DNA of 64,000 nucleotides from Paenibacillus massiliensis subsp. panacisoli DSM 21345 (GCF_000426545.1 NZ_KE384535.1:265257-329256); one strand, 5' to 3'; counted from the first letter of the stretch, positions 53,357-62,590 are shown. Made by a program: numbers and translations. Notes: generated by a model not told the origin, from the letters alone.

Positions 53357-53893
53357 TTGAGAGGAACCCAAATCTATCTTAGACCGCTGGATCAAGAGGA
53401 TGTTCATCAGAGTCTTAGGTTGCAGACTGATAATCGCACATTTTTTGAGAAGTATGCTGTGTCCCGCGAGGAGACTTTCTATACCCTCAAAGGTCAGGCA
53501 AACCTGATTGCACAGAAGCAGTTGGATGCCCAGAAGGATGAAGGCTATTACTTTGGTATCTTTACCAATACAGACGATGTACTGATTGGCACGATCCAAC
53601 TATTTCATGTTAATCGTGGCTCTCTTCATAAAGCGACCATGGGATACCTTTTAGATAAGGAGCATAACGGTAAAGGCTATGCTACGGAAGCCGTGAACTT
53701 AGTGGTTCAGTATGCGTTTGGAGATTTGGATCTTCATTGTATTGAAGCAGGTGCAATGCCTCATAATGCTGGCTCGTTAAGAGTGCTTGAGAAGGCAGGC
53801 TTCCAGCAAGCGGGTCTGGCTCGAAAAAATGTGATGATTGCTGGCAAGTGGGAGGAACACATTATGCTGTCCATAATGAAGCCTCAAGATTAG
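53357..53893 (+). CDS. GNAT acetyltransferase, RimJ/RimL-like
   Basis: A 178-residue protein of the ribosomal-protein-acetyltransferase-like group. It starts LRGTQIYLRPLDQED (TTG start with TGGAGGA seven bases upstream), has the acetyl-CoA motif KEHNGKGYATEAV (about 107), and ends with the NAGSLRVLEKAGF segment near 143 that is diagnostic for RimJ/RimL relatives. Acceptor unknown: protein N-termini, small amines and antibiotics are all possible. It is inserted between nirBD and the nitrate transporter but is framed by terminators, so no functional link is implied. Confidence 0.85.
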   Translation: MRGTQIYLRPLDQEDVHQSLRLQTDNRTFFEKYAVSREETFYTLKGQANLIAQKQLDAQKDEGYYFGIFTNTDDVLIGTIQLFHVNRGSLHKATMGYLLDKEHNGKGYATEAVNLVVQYAFGDLDLHCIEAGAMPHNAGSLRVLEKAGFQQAGLARKNVMIAGKWEEHIMLSIMKPQD

Positions 53894-53975
53894 CCATGCA
53901 TTCATTATTACAGGGATTCCAAGAGTGATTGGAATCGAATGCTGCAAAATGCTGATATAGCTATTATTGCAATAA

Positions 53976-54020
53976 AAGGGACTTACCCCGGACGAATGAA
54001 TCGTCTGGGATAAGTCCCTT
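53976..54020 (-). terminator. Bidirectional terminator, acetyltransferase/transporter
   Basis: AAGGGACTTACCCCGGACGA pairs with TCGTCTGGGATAAGTCCCTT over 20 bases with two mismatches. It serves two converging genes. Confidence 0.8.
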
Positions 54021-54035
54021 GAACTTCATCTCTGT

Positions 54036-55253
54036 TTACGCAGTCTCGCCCGCCCGCTTGGTGCTCAAGGACAGCCAGGTATAGCGCCACTTGACCTGCA
54101 TGACGAGCAGCAGGATCAGGGCCAGCACAGCAACCATACCGATCGTAATAAAGCCGAGAGAGTAGGAGCCTGTAGCCTTATACATATTGCCGAGTATTAA
54201 TGGTAGCGCGTATCCGCCGAGACCGCCTGCTGCACCAACAATGCCTGTCATTAATCCAATTTCATTAGAGAAACGCTGTGGCACGAGTTGGAATACGGAG
54301 CCGTTACCAGCACCCAGGCACATCATGCCGATGAACAGAAGGGCAACGACTACAGGCAGTGATGGCAGGAAGGATACACCTACCAGCATGAGTGCCGCAC
54401 CTCCGTAAAGCATTGTAAGTACCTTGATGCCGCCGAAGCGATCTGACAGATAACCACCTACTGGTCGGAAAAAGCTGCCTGCGATAATACATATGGTTGC
54501 GATATCAGCAGCTTGAATAGCGGACAGGCCATATTGCACGTTGAAGAAAATAGTAAGATAATTCGCCAAGCCTACGAACCCACCAAACGTTACGCAATAG
54601 AGTAGACAGAATACCCAGGCATCCCCTTGGCTCAGCACCTTGGCATAATGGCTTAGACGCTTGGGTGCAGGGCGATTGGGGCTATTGGAGGCCAAGATGG
54701 AGAACAGGATAAAGACGATGAACATCGGAATTGCAGCCAGGCCGAACACGATCTTCCAGCTTCCGAAGTGCTCAGCGATCCGATTGGCGAACAGGGTCGC
54801 GAGGACTGTACCGCTGTTGCCTGCACCGGCAATCCCCATGGCCAATCCCTGATGCTCTTTAGGATACCACTGACTTGCAAGCGGCAGGGCGGCTGCAAAG
54901 GAAGCGCCAGCTACGCCGAGCAGCAGCGCTACAACATAGAGCTGATCCAGCGAATCGACCCATAGCCATCCCAGTAACAAAGGAATAAAGGTCGTGGCCA
55001 TTCCCAGTTGCCCCGTTAGCTTTGGGCCGATGTAATCGGATAGAAAGCCGAGCAACAGACGTAATATGGAGCCGCCTAGCACTGGGAGAGCTACCAGGTT
55101 GGCTTTTTGCACCGGGTCCATAGGATAATCGAGGGCAATGAGTACGCTAAGTGGCCCGATCATGCCCCAGATCATGAAGCTGATGTCGAAATACAAGAAT
55201 GAACTTAATAGGGTAGGCTTGTGCCCGCTTTTCCAAAAACTCGTCTTATCCAT
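54036..55253 (-). CDS. nasA: Nitrate/nitrite transporter of the MFS (NNP) family
   Basis: A 405-residue permease with about 12 membrane helices. The family signature GAGNGSVFQLVP (about 300) and the GIAGAGNSGT segment (about 140) are the two nitrate signatures of NarK/NasA proteins, and the Arg in GSILRLLLGFLSD matches a substrate-binding Arg. AGAGGAG lies 7 bases before the ATG. Its mRNA leader holds an ANTAR element and its promoter has a TnrA/GlnR-like box upstream, so expression should need both nitrogen limitation and nitrate. It supplies substrate to the NasBC reductase. Confidence 0.93.
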   Translation of the reverse strand: MDKTSFWKSGHKPTLLSSFLYFDISFMIWGMIGPLSVLIALDYPMDPVQKANLVALPVLGGSILRLLLGFLSDYIGPKLTGQLGMATTFIPLLLGWLWVDSLDQLYVVALLLGVAGASFAAALPLASQWYPKEHQGLAMGIAGAGNSGTVLATLFANRIAEHFGSWKIVFGLAAIPMFIVFILFSILASNSPNRPAPKRLSHYAKVLSQGDAWVFCLLYCVTFGGFVGLANYLTIFFNVQYGLSAIQAADIATICIIAGSFFRPVGGYLSDRFGGIKVLTMLYGGAALMLVGVSFLPSLPVVVALLFIGMMCLGAGNGSVFQLVPQRFSNEIGLMTGIVGAAGGLGGYALPLILGNMYKATGSYSLGFITIGMVAVLALILLLVMQVKWRYTWLSLSTKRAGETA

Positions 55254-55285
55254 CTAACCACTCCTCTGTATAGCCTGCTCAACCC

Positions 55286-55362
55286 AAAAAGAGGCCGCAA
55301 CTTGTCCTGATGACATAAGTTGGCGGCCTCTTTGCCGACACGAAATAGCACGTCATTGTGCC
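55286..55362 (-). promoter_or_regulatory. ANTAR antiterminator leader of the nitrate transporter
   Basis: On the minus strand P1 is GGCAC-AATGAC-GTGCT (55362-55347), nine bases follow, then P2 is CGGC-AAAGAG-GCCG (55337-55324). Both loops have A1 and G4. P2 overlaps the left arm of the terminator AAGAGGCCGC...GCGGCCTCTTTTT (55333-55286). Same architecture as the nirB leader. Confidence 0.85.
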
Positions 55363-55401
55363 TTCGCTGGATGAACATGTAGCCATGTTATTTTGATTCA
55401 A

Positions 55402-55430
55402 ATTATAAAAACTAAAATATTAAATGTCAA
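55402..55430 (-). promoter_or_regulatory. Perfect sigma-A promoter of the nitrate transporter
   Basis: On the minus strand TTGACA, 17 bases, TATAAT: an exact consensus. Such a strong core promoter fits control downstream by antitermination. Confidence 0.85.
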
Positions 55431-55441
55431 TATTCATGACA
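55425..55441. promoter_or_regulatory. TnrA/GlnR-like nitrogen box
   Basis: TGTCAATATTCATGACA has the TGTNA-N7-TNACA form of the Bacillus nitrogen regulators TnrA and GlnR. It overlaps the -35 of the transporter promoter and lies about 60 bases upstream of the nasB -35. Activation or repression cannot be told from sequence. Confidence 0.6.
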
Positions 55442-55498
55442 CATAATTTTATAAAAACCTGTATTTTCGTTTTTAAACCTTTTTTGATGTTAATTTTG

Positions 55499-55527
55499 TT
55501 GACTTATCTAAAATTGCAGATTATATT
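55499..55527 (+). promoter_or_regulatory. Sigma-A promoter of nasBC
   Basis: TTGACT, 17 bases, TATATT. The start point would be near 55534, immediately before the ANTAR hairpins. Confidence 0.8.
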
Positions 55528-55540
55528 AGAACTAATATGA

Positions 55541-55608
55541 GCAGCACAACGAGGTGCTGCGTGTAATCGGCAATGGGGCCCTTTTCTTTTAATGGAAAAG
55601 GGCTTTTT
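55541..55608 (+). promoter_or_regulatory. ANTAR antiterminator leader of nasBC
   Basis: P1 is GCAGCAC-AACGAG-GTGCTGC (7-bp stem, 55541-55560). After 8 bases P2 is GGC-AATGGG-GCC (55569-55580). Both hexaloops carry A1 and G4. P2 shares its right arm with the terminator GCCCTTTTC/GAAAAGGGC (55578-55603) followed by TTTTT. Confidence 0.87.
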
Positions 55609-55735
55609 CTGTCTACAGGAGAGGGAACGTTCACCAAGAGGCTTTTGCGCTGCAGGTGAACGATTGAGTTAGGTTTTCTGACTTTGATGAATGAGAGCTA
55701 TTAATACAAGCTGGGAGCTGGAAGTGGGGAGTGCC

Positions 55736-57910
55736 ATGGAGAGAACTAGACTACTCATCATTGGTAACGGAATGGCTGGAATCAAATGCGTAGAAGAGAT
55801 TATACAGCTCGCACCAGACCAATTCGATATTACGGTCATTGGGGATGAGCAGCAGCCCAACTATAACCGGATTATGCTATCCAAAATGCTGCAAGGCGGG
55901 GCTGAGCTGAATGATATCATTCTAAACGATTATAGCTGGTATGCAGAGCATGGCATTGAGCTGATTACGGGGGAACGGGTTATTGATATTGATCCGCATG
56001 CCCGAACTGTCTTGACGACTGCAGGGACTTGTCGTACGTACGAGCGCTTAATCATAGCTACCGGCTCATCCTCTTTCATTCCGGTGCTTCCGGGTGTGGA
56101 CCTGGAGGGTGTGATTTCATTTCGAAATATTGAGGATTGCAGCAGAATGGTGGAATATTCCCAGCGCTATAAGAAGGCAGTTGTCATTGGTGGCGGACTA
56201 TTGGGGCTTGAGGCTGCGCGCGGGCTGTTGCACCTGGGAATGGAGGTCGTTGTTGTGCACAACACCTCATATCTGATGAACCGGCAGCTGGATGAGCCAG
56301 CCGCCAGGATGCTGCAGGCGGAGCTGGAAGGCCAAGGTATGCAATTTCGTTTATCAGCGGATACGAAGAGAATTAAGGGCAAGAAGCAGGTTACTGGCCT
56401 CGAATTCGCAGATGGCACTGAGCTGAAGGCGGATATTGTGGTGATGGCCATCGGTATACGCCCTAATGTTGCGCTAGCCAAAAACTGTGGACTACAGATG
56501 GGGCGAGCGATCGTGGTGGATGACTATATGCGAACGAGCCAGCCTCATATCTACGCTGTAGGGGAGTGCGCAGAGCATCGCGGAATTACCTACGGTCTGG
56601 TTGCACCATTATACGAGCAGGCCAAAGCGCTCGCTGCACATCTGTGCGGACAAGAGCATGAGGGGTACCGAGGTTCCATTCCGTATTCAAAGCTAAAGGT
56701 TTCGGGAGTCGATGTATTCTCGGTCGGCAATCTGAGCGAGCCCGGAACAGACACTGTTATCCAGCAATATGATGGCATTCGTCGCACTTACAAGCGGATA
56801 ACAGCCAAGAATGGTGTCGTGCATAGTGCTGTGCTATTCGGCGATACGATGGAAGGAACGACTTTGGTAGGCATGGTGCGCAGCAGCGCTTCTGTCAGCG
56901 AATTAGCGGCAATGACAGCTGCTCGGGCGGATACGGGAAACGATGGCTCCTTGAGCCTGGTGGCTTCCATGCCAGATCAGGAGACCGTCTGCGCATGTAA
57001 CGCTGTGAGTAAGCGAACCATCATGAATACGATTCGTGAGCATAATCTGCAGTCGGCGGACGAAGTCAGAGCACATACCAAAGCCTCCGGCTCCTGTGGC
57101 GGATGTCTCAATATCGTCAAGGCGTTGGTACAGTACGCTCATACCGATGTGGGAAACACTAGCCAGGCTGCTGCTTCGCCAGTCCAGAGGAAGGCGCCAC
57201 TATGTGAATGCACTGATCTGACTCACGCTTCCTTGCGTAGCCACTTGGGCGAGCTGTGCGAATCTGATTCAGGGCTGACGGCTGTAGCGGCTATGGCTAG
57301 GCTTGGGTGGCGGTCACCGGCTGGCTGTGGGCTCTGCATGCCTGCAATTGAATATTACATTGACATTTTGCATGAAAAACAAGGATTACAGCAGACCCAC
57401 AATGAATCGGCTCATCAGGAACTGACCCCTTCAGGCAACAGCTTGTATGTGATGAGTCATTCTGCTGACCCTATGTCGGGAGCATTGGCTGAACAGGGGA
57501 GAAGACTAGCGAGTCGGCTCTCGGAGAGCTGGAGCGGTATAGTTTTTCCAACTAGGGTCAACGCTGTCGTCAATACTATCAACGATCCCTTTCTGGTCCT
57601 GCACGTACAATCGATTGGACTGATGCGAAGTCCCATAGGCTGGGAAGTCTATGCTGGTGGTCATTCACACTCGCCAATCTGTGAGGCGCAGCTTGTCGGG
57701 ATGGAAGAGGATGAGGAGCATGCGCTTCAGCTTCTAATGGCATGCTTGCAGCTCTACAGACATACCAGCGAGTATGATGAACGAATGTCTGAGTGGCTAG
57801 AGCGGATAGGACTCACCACGGTGCGTGAGCAGTTGTTGGATCTGGAGCAGAGAGCAAGCTTATTGGACTTGATCCAACGCCGTGTGAGAGTACCACTTGA
57901 GCAAACCTAG
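55736..57910 (+). CDS. nasB: Nitrate reductase electron-transfer subunit
   Basis: A 724-residue FAD protein that carries electrons from NAD(P)H to the catalytic subunit NasC. It parallels the nitrite reductase large subunit: RLLIIGNGMAG at the start, GGGLLGLEAARG, and two Cys-rich BFD-like segments (CACNAV...CGGCLN near 405-440; CECTDL...CGLCMP near 490-540). The C-terminal part still resembles the siroheme half (IGWEVYAGGH, then EYDERMSEWLERIGL) but the Cys ligands are gone. ATG 55736 with GTGGGGAG just upstream is preferred over ATG 55691. An ANTAR leader precedes it. Confidence 0.9.
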   Translation: MERTRLLIIGNGMAGIKCVEEIIQLAPDQFDITVIGDEQQPNYNRIMLSKMLQGGAELNDIILNDYSWYAEHGIELITGERVIDIDPHARTVLTTAGTCRTYERLIIATGSSSFIPVLPGVDLEGVISFRNIEDCSRMVEYSQRYKKAVVIGGGLLGLEAARGLLHLGMEVVVVHNTSYLMNRQLDEPAARMLQAELEGQGMQFRLSADTKRIKGKKQVTGLEFADGTELKADIVVMAIGIRPNVALAKNCGLQMGRAIVVDDYMRTSQPHIYAVGECAEHRGITYGLVAPLYEQAKALAAHLCGQEHEGYRGSIPYSKLKVSGVDVFSVGNLSEPGTDTVIQQYDGIRRTYKRITAKNGVVHSAVLFGDTMEGTTLVGMVRSSASVSELAAMTAARADTGNDGSLSLVASMPDQETVCACNAVSKRTIMNTIREHNLQSADEVRAHTKASGSCGGCLNIVKALVQYAHTDVGNTSQAAASPVQRKAPLCECTDLTHASLRSHLGELCESDSGLTAVAAMARLGWRSPAGCGLCMPAIEYYIDILHEKQGLQQTHNESAHQELTPSGNSLYVMSHSADPMSGALAEQGRRLASRLSESWSGIVFPTRVNAVVNTINDPFLVLHVQSIGLMRSPIGWEVYAGGHSHSPICEAQLVGMEEDEEHALQLLMACLQLYRHTSEYDERMSEWLERIGLTTVREQLLDLEQRASLLDLIQRRVRVPLEQT

Positions 57911-58019
57911 AGAAAAAGAAAACAAGATAGAGGGCAGCTAGACCTAGGGAGGCAACGAGCATTATTCATCTTAGATGGCAATGAGCATAATTCATCCTAA
58001 ATAGAAATGGGGAAAAGGG

Positions 58020-60107
58020 ATGCTAACTACATTGACGCAATGTCCTTTTTGCAGTGTACAATGCAAGGCTGATATACGGCTGGAGGAGGGAACTCCACAG
58101 GGTAGCAAGTCGTTCGTTGTCCAAGGAGCTCCTAACGCGGCTTCCCAAGGAAGATTATGTGTCAAAGGGCAAAATGCCCATCAGCATGCACAGGGGCGCG
58201 ATCGCCTGAAGCAGCCGCTGATCCGAAAACATGGCGAGCTTACCCCTGCTAGCTGGGCGGAGGCGCTGAGTCTGGTAGCTGCGCAATTCAAGCAGACTAC
58301 ATCCCGATATGGCCAGAATGCTATCGGCGTATATGGGGGTGGCTCATTGACCAACGAGACGGCCTATATGCTGGGTAAGTTCGCTAGGGTGGCGCTTGGC
58401 ACTAGATATATAGATTATAATGGTCGCTTTTGCATGTCAGCAGCAGCTTCGGCAGGCGTCAAGACGTTCGGCATGGATCGAGGGATGACCTGCCGCCTGT
58501 CTGATATTGCCGCCGCTTCTTGTATTATTCTGGCGGGTACCAACATAGCGGAATGCCAGCCTACGCTAATGCCGTATTTTCTCCAAGCCAAGGAGAAGGG
58601 GACGAAGATCATTGTCATCGACCCAAGATATACAGCTACGGCTGCCCTCGCAGATATTCACCTGCCAATCAAGCCGGGCACGGATGCTATTCTGGCTGCT
58701 ATGTTCATGAAGATCATCGTGTCTGAGGGACTGGTTGATGAGGATTTTGTTGCTAGTCGGACGGAAGGCTATGCAGAGCTGCAAGCTGAGCTAGCTGGGC
58801 TTGATCTGGCCGAGATGGCTGATCGTTGTGGGCTTGCGCTTGAGCAGGTGCGTACAGCCGCCATCATGTACGGCGATGCTCCGACAGGGATTATATTCAC
58901 AGCGCGAGGAGTAGAGCAGCAGACAGACGGTCATCTGGCTGTGAGGGGACTGCTGAACCTCGTGCTTGCTACAGGCAAGATTGGACGCGAGGGCTGTGGT
59001 TATGGAGCGGTGACCGGACAAGGCAATGGGCAGGGCGGAAGAGAGCATGGACAGAAGGCAGACCAGCTGCCAGGTTACAGATCCATTGAGAACGATGCGG
59101 ATCGAGCTTATATTGCTTCTGTATGGGGAATACAACCGGAGGATCTGCCGCGCCAAGGTGTATCTGCTTATGAACTACTTGAACGGATGAATTCGCAGGA
59201 GATACGTACGCTGTTCATTATGGGCTCCAATCCTGTCGTCTCCAGTCCGCATGCAGATCGAGTGGAAGAGGGCTTGAAGAAGCTGGATTGCCTCATCGTT
59301 GCAGATATGTACCTATCCGAGACTGCGCGGATGGCAGATGTAGTACTGCCGGTGACGTCCTATCTGGAGAACACAGGAACCATGACGAATCTGGAGGGAC
59401 GTGTGCTTCTGCGTGAGGCCGTTCAGCCACCTCCAGGTGAAGCTTGGCATGATTGGATGATTCTGCGGGAGTTGGCACGGAGCCTAAGCAAGGAGCAATA
59501 CTTCCAGTATACGTCGGCTGAAGAAATATTCGAAGAGCTGCGAATTGCGAGCAAAGGCGGAACAGCAGATTATTATGGAATAACCTATGAACGTCTGAGA
59601 CAAGAGGGAGGAATTTACTGGCCCTGTCCCGCAGAGGAACATCCGGGTACAGGCATGCTATTTGCAGAGCGATTCGCTCATGCAGATGGAAAAGCGGTCT
59701 TCGCACCGTTCCAGCTTCCTCAGCAGACAGAATTCCCGGATGGAGAGTATCCGTTGACCTTAACTAATGGAAGGGTGCTGGCTCATTATCTGACGGGTGT
59801 ACAGACCCGTCGCAGCCCTGCACTGGCTGCCAGACAGCTGCATAATTTCGTGGAAATTCATCCACAGACAGCTCAGCAGTACCGGATTAGGGAAGGTGAA
59901 TGGGTAGAGATATCATCCCGGCGGGGCAGCTTCACTGTGCGCAGTAAGTACAGTGCTGCGATTCGCCCAGATACGATCTTCGTCCCCATGCACTGGGGCG
60001 GCATTCAGAATGTGAACAAGGCTACGAATCCGGCGCTGGACCCATTTTGCAAAATGCCAGGCTTCAAAACGGCCGCTGTTCGCATACGGACAGCAACTTT
60101 GGACTAA
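58020..60107 (+). CDS. nasC: Assimilatory nitrate reductase, catalytic subunit
   Basis: A 695-residue molybdenum (bis-MGD) enzyme that reduces nitrate to nitrite in the cytoplasm. The N-terminal 4Fe-4S site is CPFCSVQC plus CVKG (about 8-50). CMSAAASAGVKTFG (about 140) contains the Cys expected to bind molybdenum, and MGSNPVVSSP, GQGNGQGGREHG and the C-terminal MHWGG region are cofactor contacts. It follows nasB by 109 bases with no terminator seen, so the nasB promoter and leader should drive both. The gene ends the nitrate locus. Confidence 0.93.
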   Translation: MLTTLTQCPFCSVQCKADIRLEEGTPQGSKSFVVQGAPNAASQGRLCVKGQNAHQHAQGRDRLKQPLIRKHGELTPASWAEALSLVAAQFKQTTSRYGQNAIGVYGGGSLTNETAYMLGKFARVALGTRYIDYNGRFCMSAAASAGVKTFGMDRGMTCRLSDIAAASCIILAGTNIAECQPTLMPYFLQAKEKGTKIIVIDPRYTATAALADIHLPIKPGTDAILAAMFMKIIVSEGLVDEDFVASRTEGYAELQAELAGLDLAEMADRCGLALEQVRTAAIMYGDAPTGIIFTARGVEQQTDGHLAVRGLLNLVLATGKIGREGCGYGAVTGQGNGQGGREHGQKADQLPGYRSIENDADRAYIASVWGIQPEDLPRQGVSAYELLERMNSQEIRTLFIMGSNPVVSSPHADRVEEGLKKLDCLIVADMYLSETARMADVVLPVTSYLENTGTMTNLEGRVLLREAVQPPPGEAWHDWMILRELARSLSKEQYFQYTSAEEIFEELRIASKGGTADYYGITYERLRQEGGIYWPCPAEEHPGTGMLFAERFAHADGKAVFAPFQLPQQTEFPDGEYPLTLTNGRVLAHYLTGVQTRRSPALAARQLHNFVEIHPQTAQQYRIREGEWVEISSRRGSFTVRSKYSAAIRPDTIFVPMHWGGIQNVNKATNPALDPFCKMPGFKTAAVRIRTATLD

Positions 60108-60199
60108 CCGAACTGTTGAGCAGCATGCAGGGAAGTATGATCTACAGGAATGTACTGAATTACGTGGAGTGTCGACAGATCAGAGGATGCAGATGTGAA

Positions 60200-60241
60200 A
60201 AGGCAAGTATCCGTAGTATTTATACGGATGCTTGCCTTCTT
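60200..60241 (+). terminator. Terminator after nasC
   Basis: AAGGCAAGTATCCGTA pairs with TACGGATGCTTGCCTT with one mismatch, then CTTAT. The remaining part of the 303-base gap contains only the promoter listed next. Confidence 0.8.
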
Positions 60242-60335
60242 ATATGCATGCTGGACAGGATCTTTGCATCATGGGACTTCATCTCTTTAGGAGCTTTAAA
60301 CTGCCTACAAAATGTTAATTTTTATTAATTTGTGA

Positions 60336-60365
60336 TTGACAGTATGAAAAGATATAAAGTAACAT
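60336..60365 (+). promoter_or_regulatory. Possible promoter of the amidohydrolase operon
   Basis: TTGACA, 18 bases, TAACAT, about 45 bases before the start codon of the M20 gene. The -35 is perfect, the -10 is weak. Confidence 0.45.
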
Positions 60366-60410
60366 TGTTTTCATTATTGTGTGAAATCTTTCGGAAATAA
60401 GGAGAGAATT

Positions 60411-61673
60411 ATGGACTTTAAATCGAGTTTTTCAGAAATCCACGCTATTTCTCGAACAATATTCCAAAATCCAGAGCTTGGCTATAAGGAATTTCAGACC
60501 AATAAACTGGTAAAGGATTTTCTTCAGCGGGTGAACCCGGATATTGAGCTGGAGAGCTTCAGCACCACAGGGCTCAAGACTACTCTCGGCACCGGCAAGT
60601 CGCTAAATATTGCGTTCATTGCCGAGCTGGATGCTGTCTATGCACCCTCGCATTGGCAGGCCGATCCGGCAACAGGTGCGGCTCATAACTGTGGGCACTA
60701 CACCCAGGTTGCCATCGCCCTTGCTCTCTATCAATACTACTACAACACCAAAGCCTATGAAGCGCTGGATTATGCGCTCACCTTTGTCTTCGTGCCTGCG
60801 GAAGAGTATCTGGACCTGGCCTATCGGGATCAGTTGCTTGAGGAAGGCAAGATCTCCTATTATGGCGGCAAGCCGGAAGCGATGAAGCTCGGCGTCTTCG
60901 ATGATATTGATATTGGAATTTGCGTGCACGCTATGGGTGGGGAATTCGAGCGCAGAACAATTGAGATTAATTGTGACCTCGCTGGCTTTTTGTATAAAAA
61001 ATATACTTTCAAAGGACAAGCCTCGCATGCAGGCTTCGATCCCTTCAGTGGTAAGAATGCCTACAGCATGTCAACGTTGTTCAATGTAGCGCTTGGTCTG
61101 GCTCGCCAGCAGCTGCGCGATACGGAGAAGATTCGAATGAACCCGATTGTATTGCAGTCCGATATGTCTACGAATGTAATCCCTAATCATATCACTGTCG
61201 GTAGTGATCTCCGTACCCAAACAGTAGATTACATGAAGCTAGCTGCTAAGACGATGGACAAGGCTGCTTTGGGAAGTGCACTGGCTCTTCAGGGTGAGGT
61301 AGACATTGCTACTCAAATGGGGTATTTGCCATTTGTGCAGGATCGTTATCTGTCCGAATTCGTGCGAGAGGCCTTCCTTGCCAACGATGAAATCGAGGAT
61401 ATCTACAATAATAACGCAATCAGTGCCGCAGGAGACATTGGTGATCTTGCCTACATGATGCCATGTATTCAGATCGGCTACAGTGGCTTCACGGGGACGA
61501 TCCATGGGGATGATTTCAAGGACATTGACCCGGAGTTCATCTATGAAGTGTTCCCAAGATTTCTGACGCAGGTGTTGGAGCGAATGAGCGGTAGCATCGA
61601 CCGCAGTCGGTTGTATCGGAGAAGCTTTGCTTCCTATGAGCAGCTGCTAGCATCCATTGTTGAGACTCCTTAG
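60411..61673 (+). CDS. M20-family metal-dependent amidohydrolase
   Basis: A 420-residue peptidase M20 (M20D-like) enzyme, a family that removes acyl groups from amino acids or dipeptides. Metal-site segments are NCGH (about 100), PAEEYLD (about 135), CVHAMGG (about 175) and a late TIHGDD (about 365). The usual CGHDxH reads CGHYTQ, and no DxD strand is obvious. The dimerisation insert with GQASHAGFDPFSGKNA is intact. TAAGGAGAG lies before ATG 60411. It is followed by two genes for a DUF3100-type membrane system, suggesting uptake and hydrolysis of an N-acylated or peptide-like compound. Confidence 0.83.
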   Translation: MDFKSSFSEIHAISRTIFQNPELGYKEFQTNKLVKDFLQRVNPDIELESFSTTGLKTTLGTGKSLNIAFIAELDAVYAPSHWQADPATGAAHNCGHYTQVAIALALYQYYYNTKAYEALDYALTFVFVPAEEYLDLAYRDQLLEEGKISYYGGKPEAMKLGVFDDIDIGICVHAMGGEFERRTIEINCDLAGFLYKKYTFKGQASHAGFDPFSGKNAYSMSTLFNVALGLARQQLRDTEKIRMNPIVLQSDMSTNVIPNHITVGSDLRTQTVDYMKLAAKTMDKAALGSALALQGEVDIATQMGYLPFVQDRYLSEFVREAFLANDEIEDIYNNNAISAAGDIGDLAYMMPCIQIGYSGFTGTIHGDDFKDIDPEFIYEVFPRFLTQVLERMSGSIDRSRLYRRSFASYEQLLASIVETP

Positions 61674-61795
61674 CCCAAGGTTTGAATAATCCGACGGTAT
61701 ATATAACGGCAGTACTGACATGTAATGCATGGTGAATGGTAAGGTGAGCTGACACAGATCAGAACATAAGACTAGAAATGAGGTTAGCCTGAACT

Positions 61796-62590
61796 ATGAC
61801 TAAAACGAAATCCTATATTTATCTGCTTGCTTTCGCACTGTTAATCATTACTGTGGCAGAGTTCATTGGTATCCAATCCATACCCGTAGGTAATATCCGC
61901 ATTAGTCTGCTTCCACTTGTATTCGCTATTCTGATCACGATGGTGCTGGGCATTCCCGCTCTGCGCAAAGGTATCATGACCAAAATTTACAGCAAGACGA
62001 ATGTGAACTTCGCCAGTAAGTACTTGATATTTATTATGCTTCCGCTAATGGCTCGTTATGGGGCTGATGTAGCGCCGAAGCTGGATCAGATCCTGGAGGT
62101 AGGTTGGGTGTTCCTGCTTCAGGAGATTGGCAACCTCGGAACGATACTGCTCGGGCTGCCTGTCGCTATTCTGCTAGGATTGAGAAGAGAGGCCATCGGG
62201 TCAACACTGGGACTTGGACGCGAAGGAGAGCTGGCTTATATTTCTGAAAAGTATACACTGGATTCGCCTGAAGGACGAGGTGTATTGTCTCTCTATATTA
62301 TAGGTACATTGTTTGGCACGCTGTTCTTCAGTATTATTGCTCCGGTCTTGCATGCATTGGGCTTCTCTATTGAAGCGCTAGCCATGTCTGCAGGCGTTGG
62401 CTCGGCCAGCATGATGACAGGGGCATCCTCGGCTCTGATTGCGATCAACCCGGAGATGACGGAGACGATCAATGGCTACGCAGCAGCAAGCCAATTGCTT
62501 ACCAGTTTCCTGGGCACCTATACCATGGTCTTCCTGGCAGTTCCTCTGCAGCGCTTCATGTACAAATTCATGGTAAGAGGTGATCGTTAA
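61796..62590 (+). CDS. DUF3100 membrane protein, predicted transporter
   Basis: A 264-residue integral membrane protein with about seven hydrophobic segments and the conserved glycine/serine stretch SAGVGSASMMTGASSALIAINPE (in two pieces, about 200-222) that marks DUF3100 proteins. The family is found beside amidohydrolases and is thought to move organic anions or amino-acid derivatives. It starts 122 bases after the M20 gene and ends in a TAATG overlap with the next gene, showing translational coupling. Confidence 0.8.
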   Translation: MTKTKSYIYLLAFALLIITVAEFIGIQSIPVGNIRISLLPLVFAILITMVLGIPALRKGIMTKIYSKTNVNFASKYLIFIMLPLMARYGADVAPKLDQILEVGWVFLLQEIGNLGTILLGLPVAILLGLRREAIGSTLGLGREGELAYISEKYTLDSPEGRGVLSLYIIGTLFGTLFFSIIAPVLHALGFSIEALAMSAGVGSASMMTGASSALIAINPEMTETINGYAAASQLLTSFLGTYTMVFLAVPLQRFMYKFMVRGDR

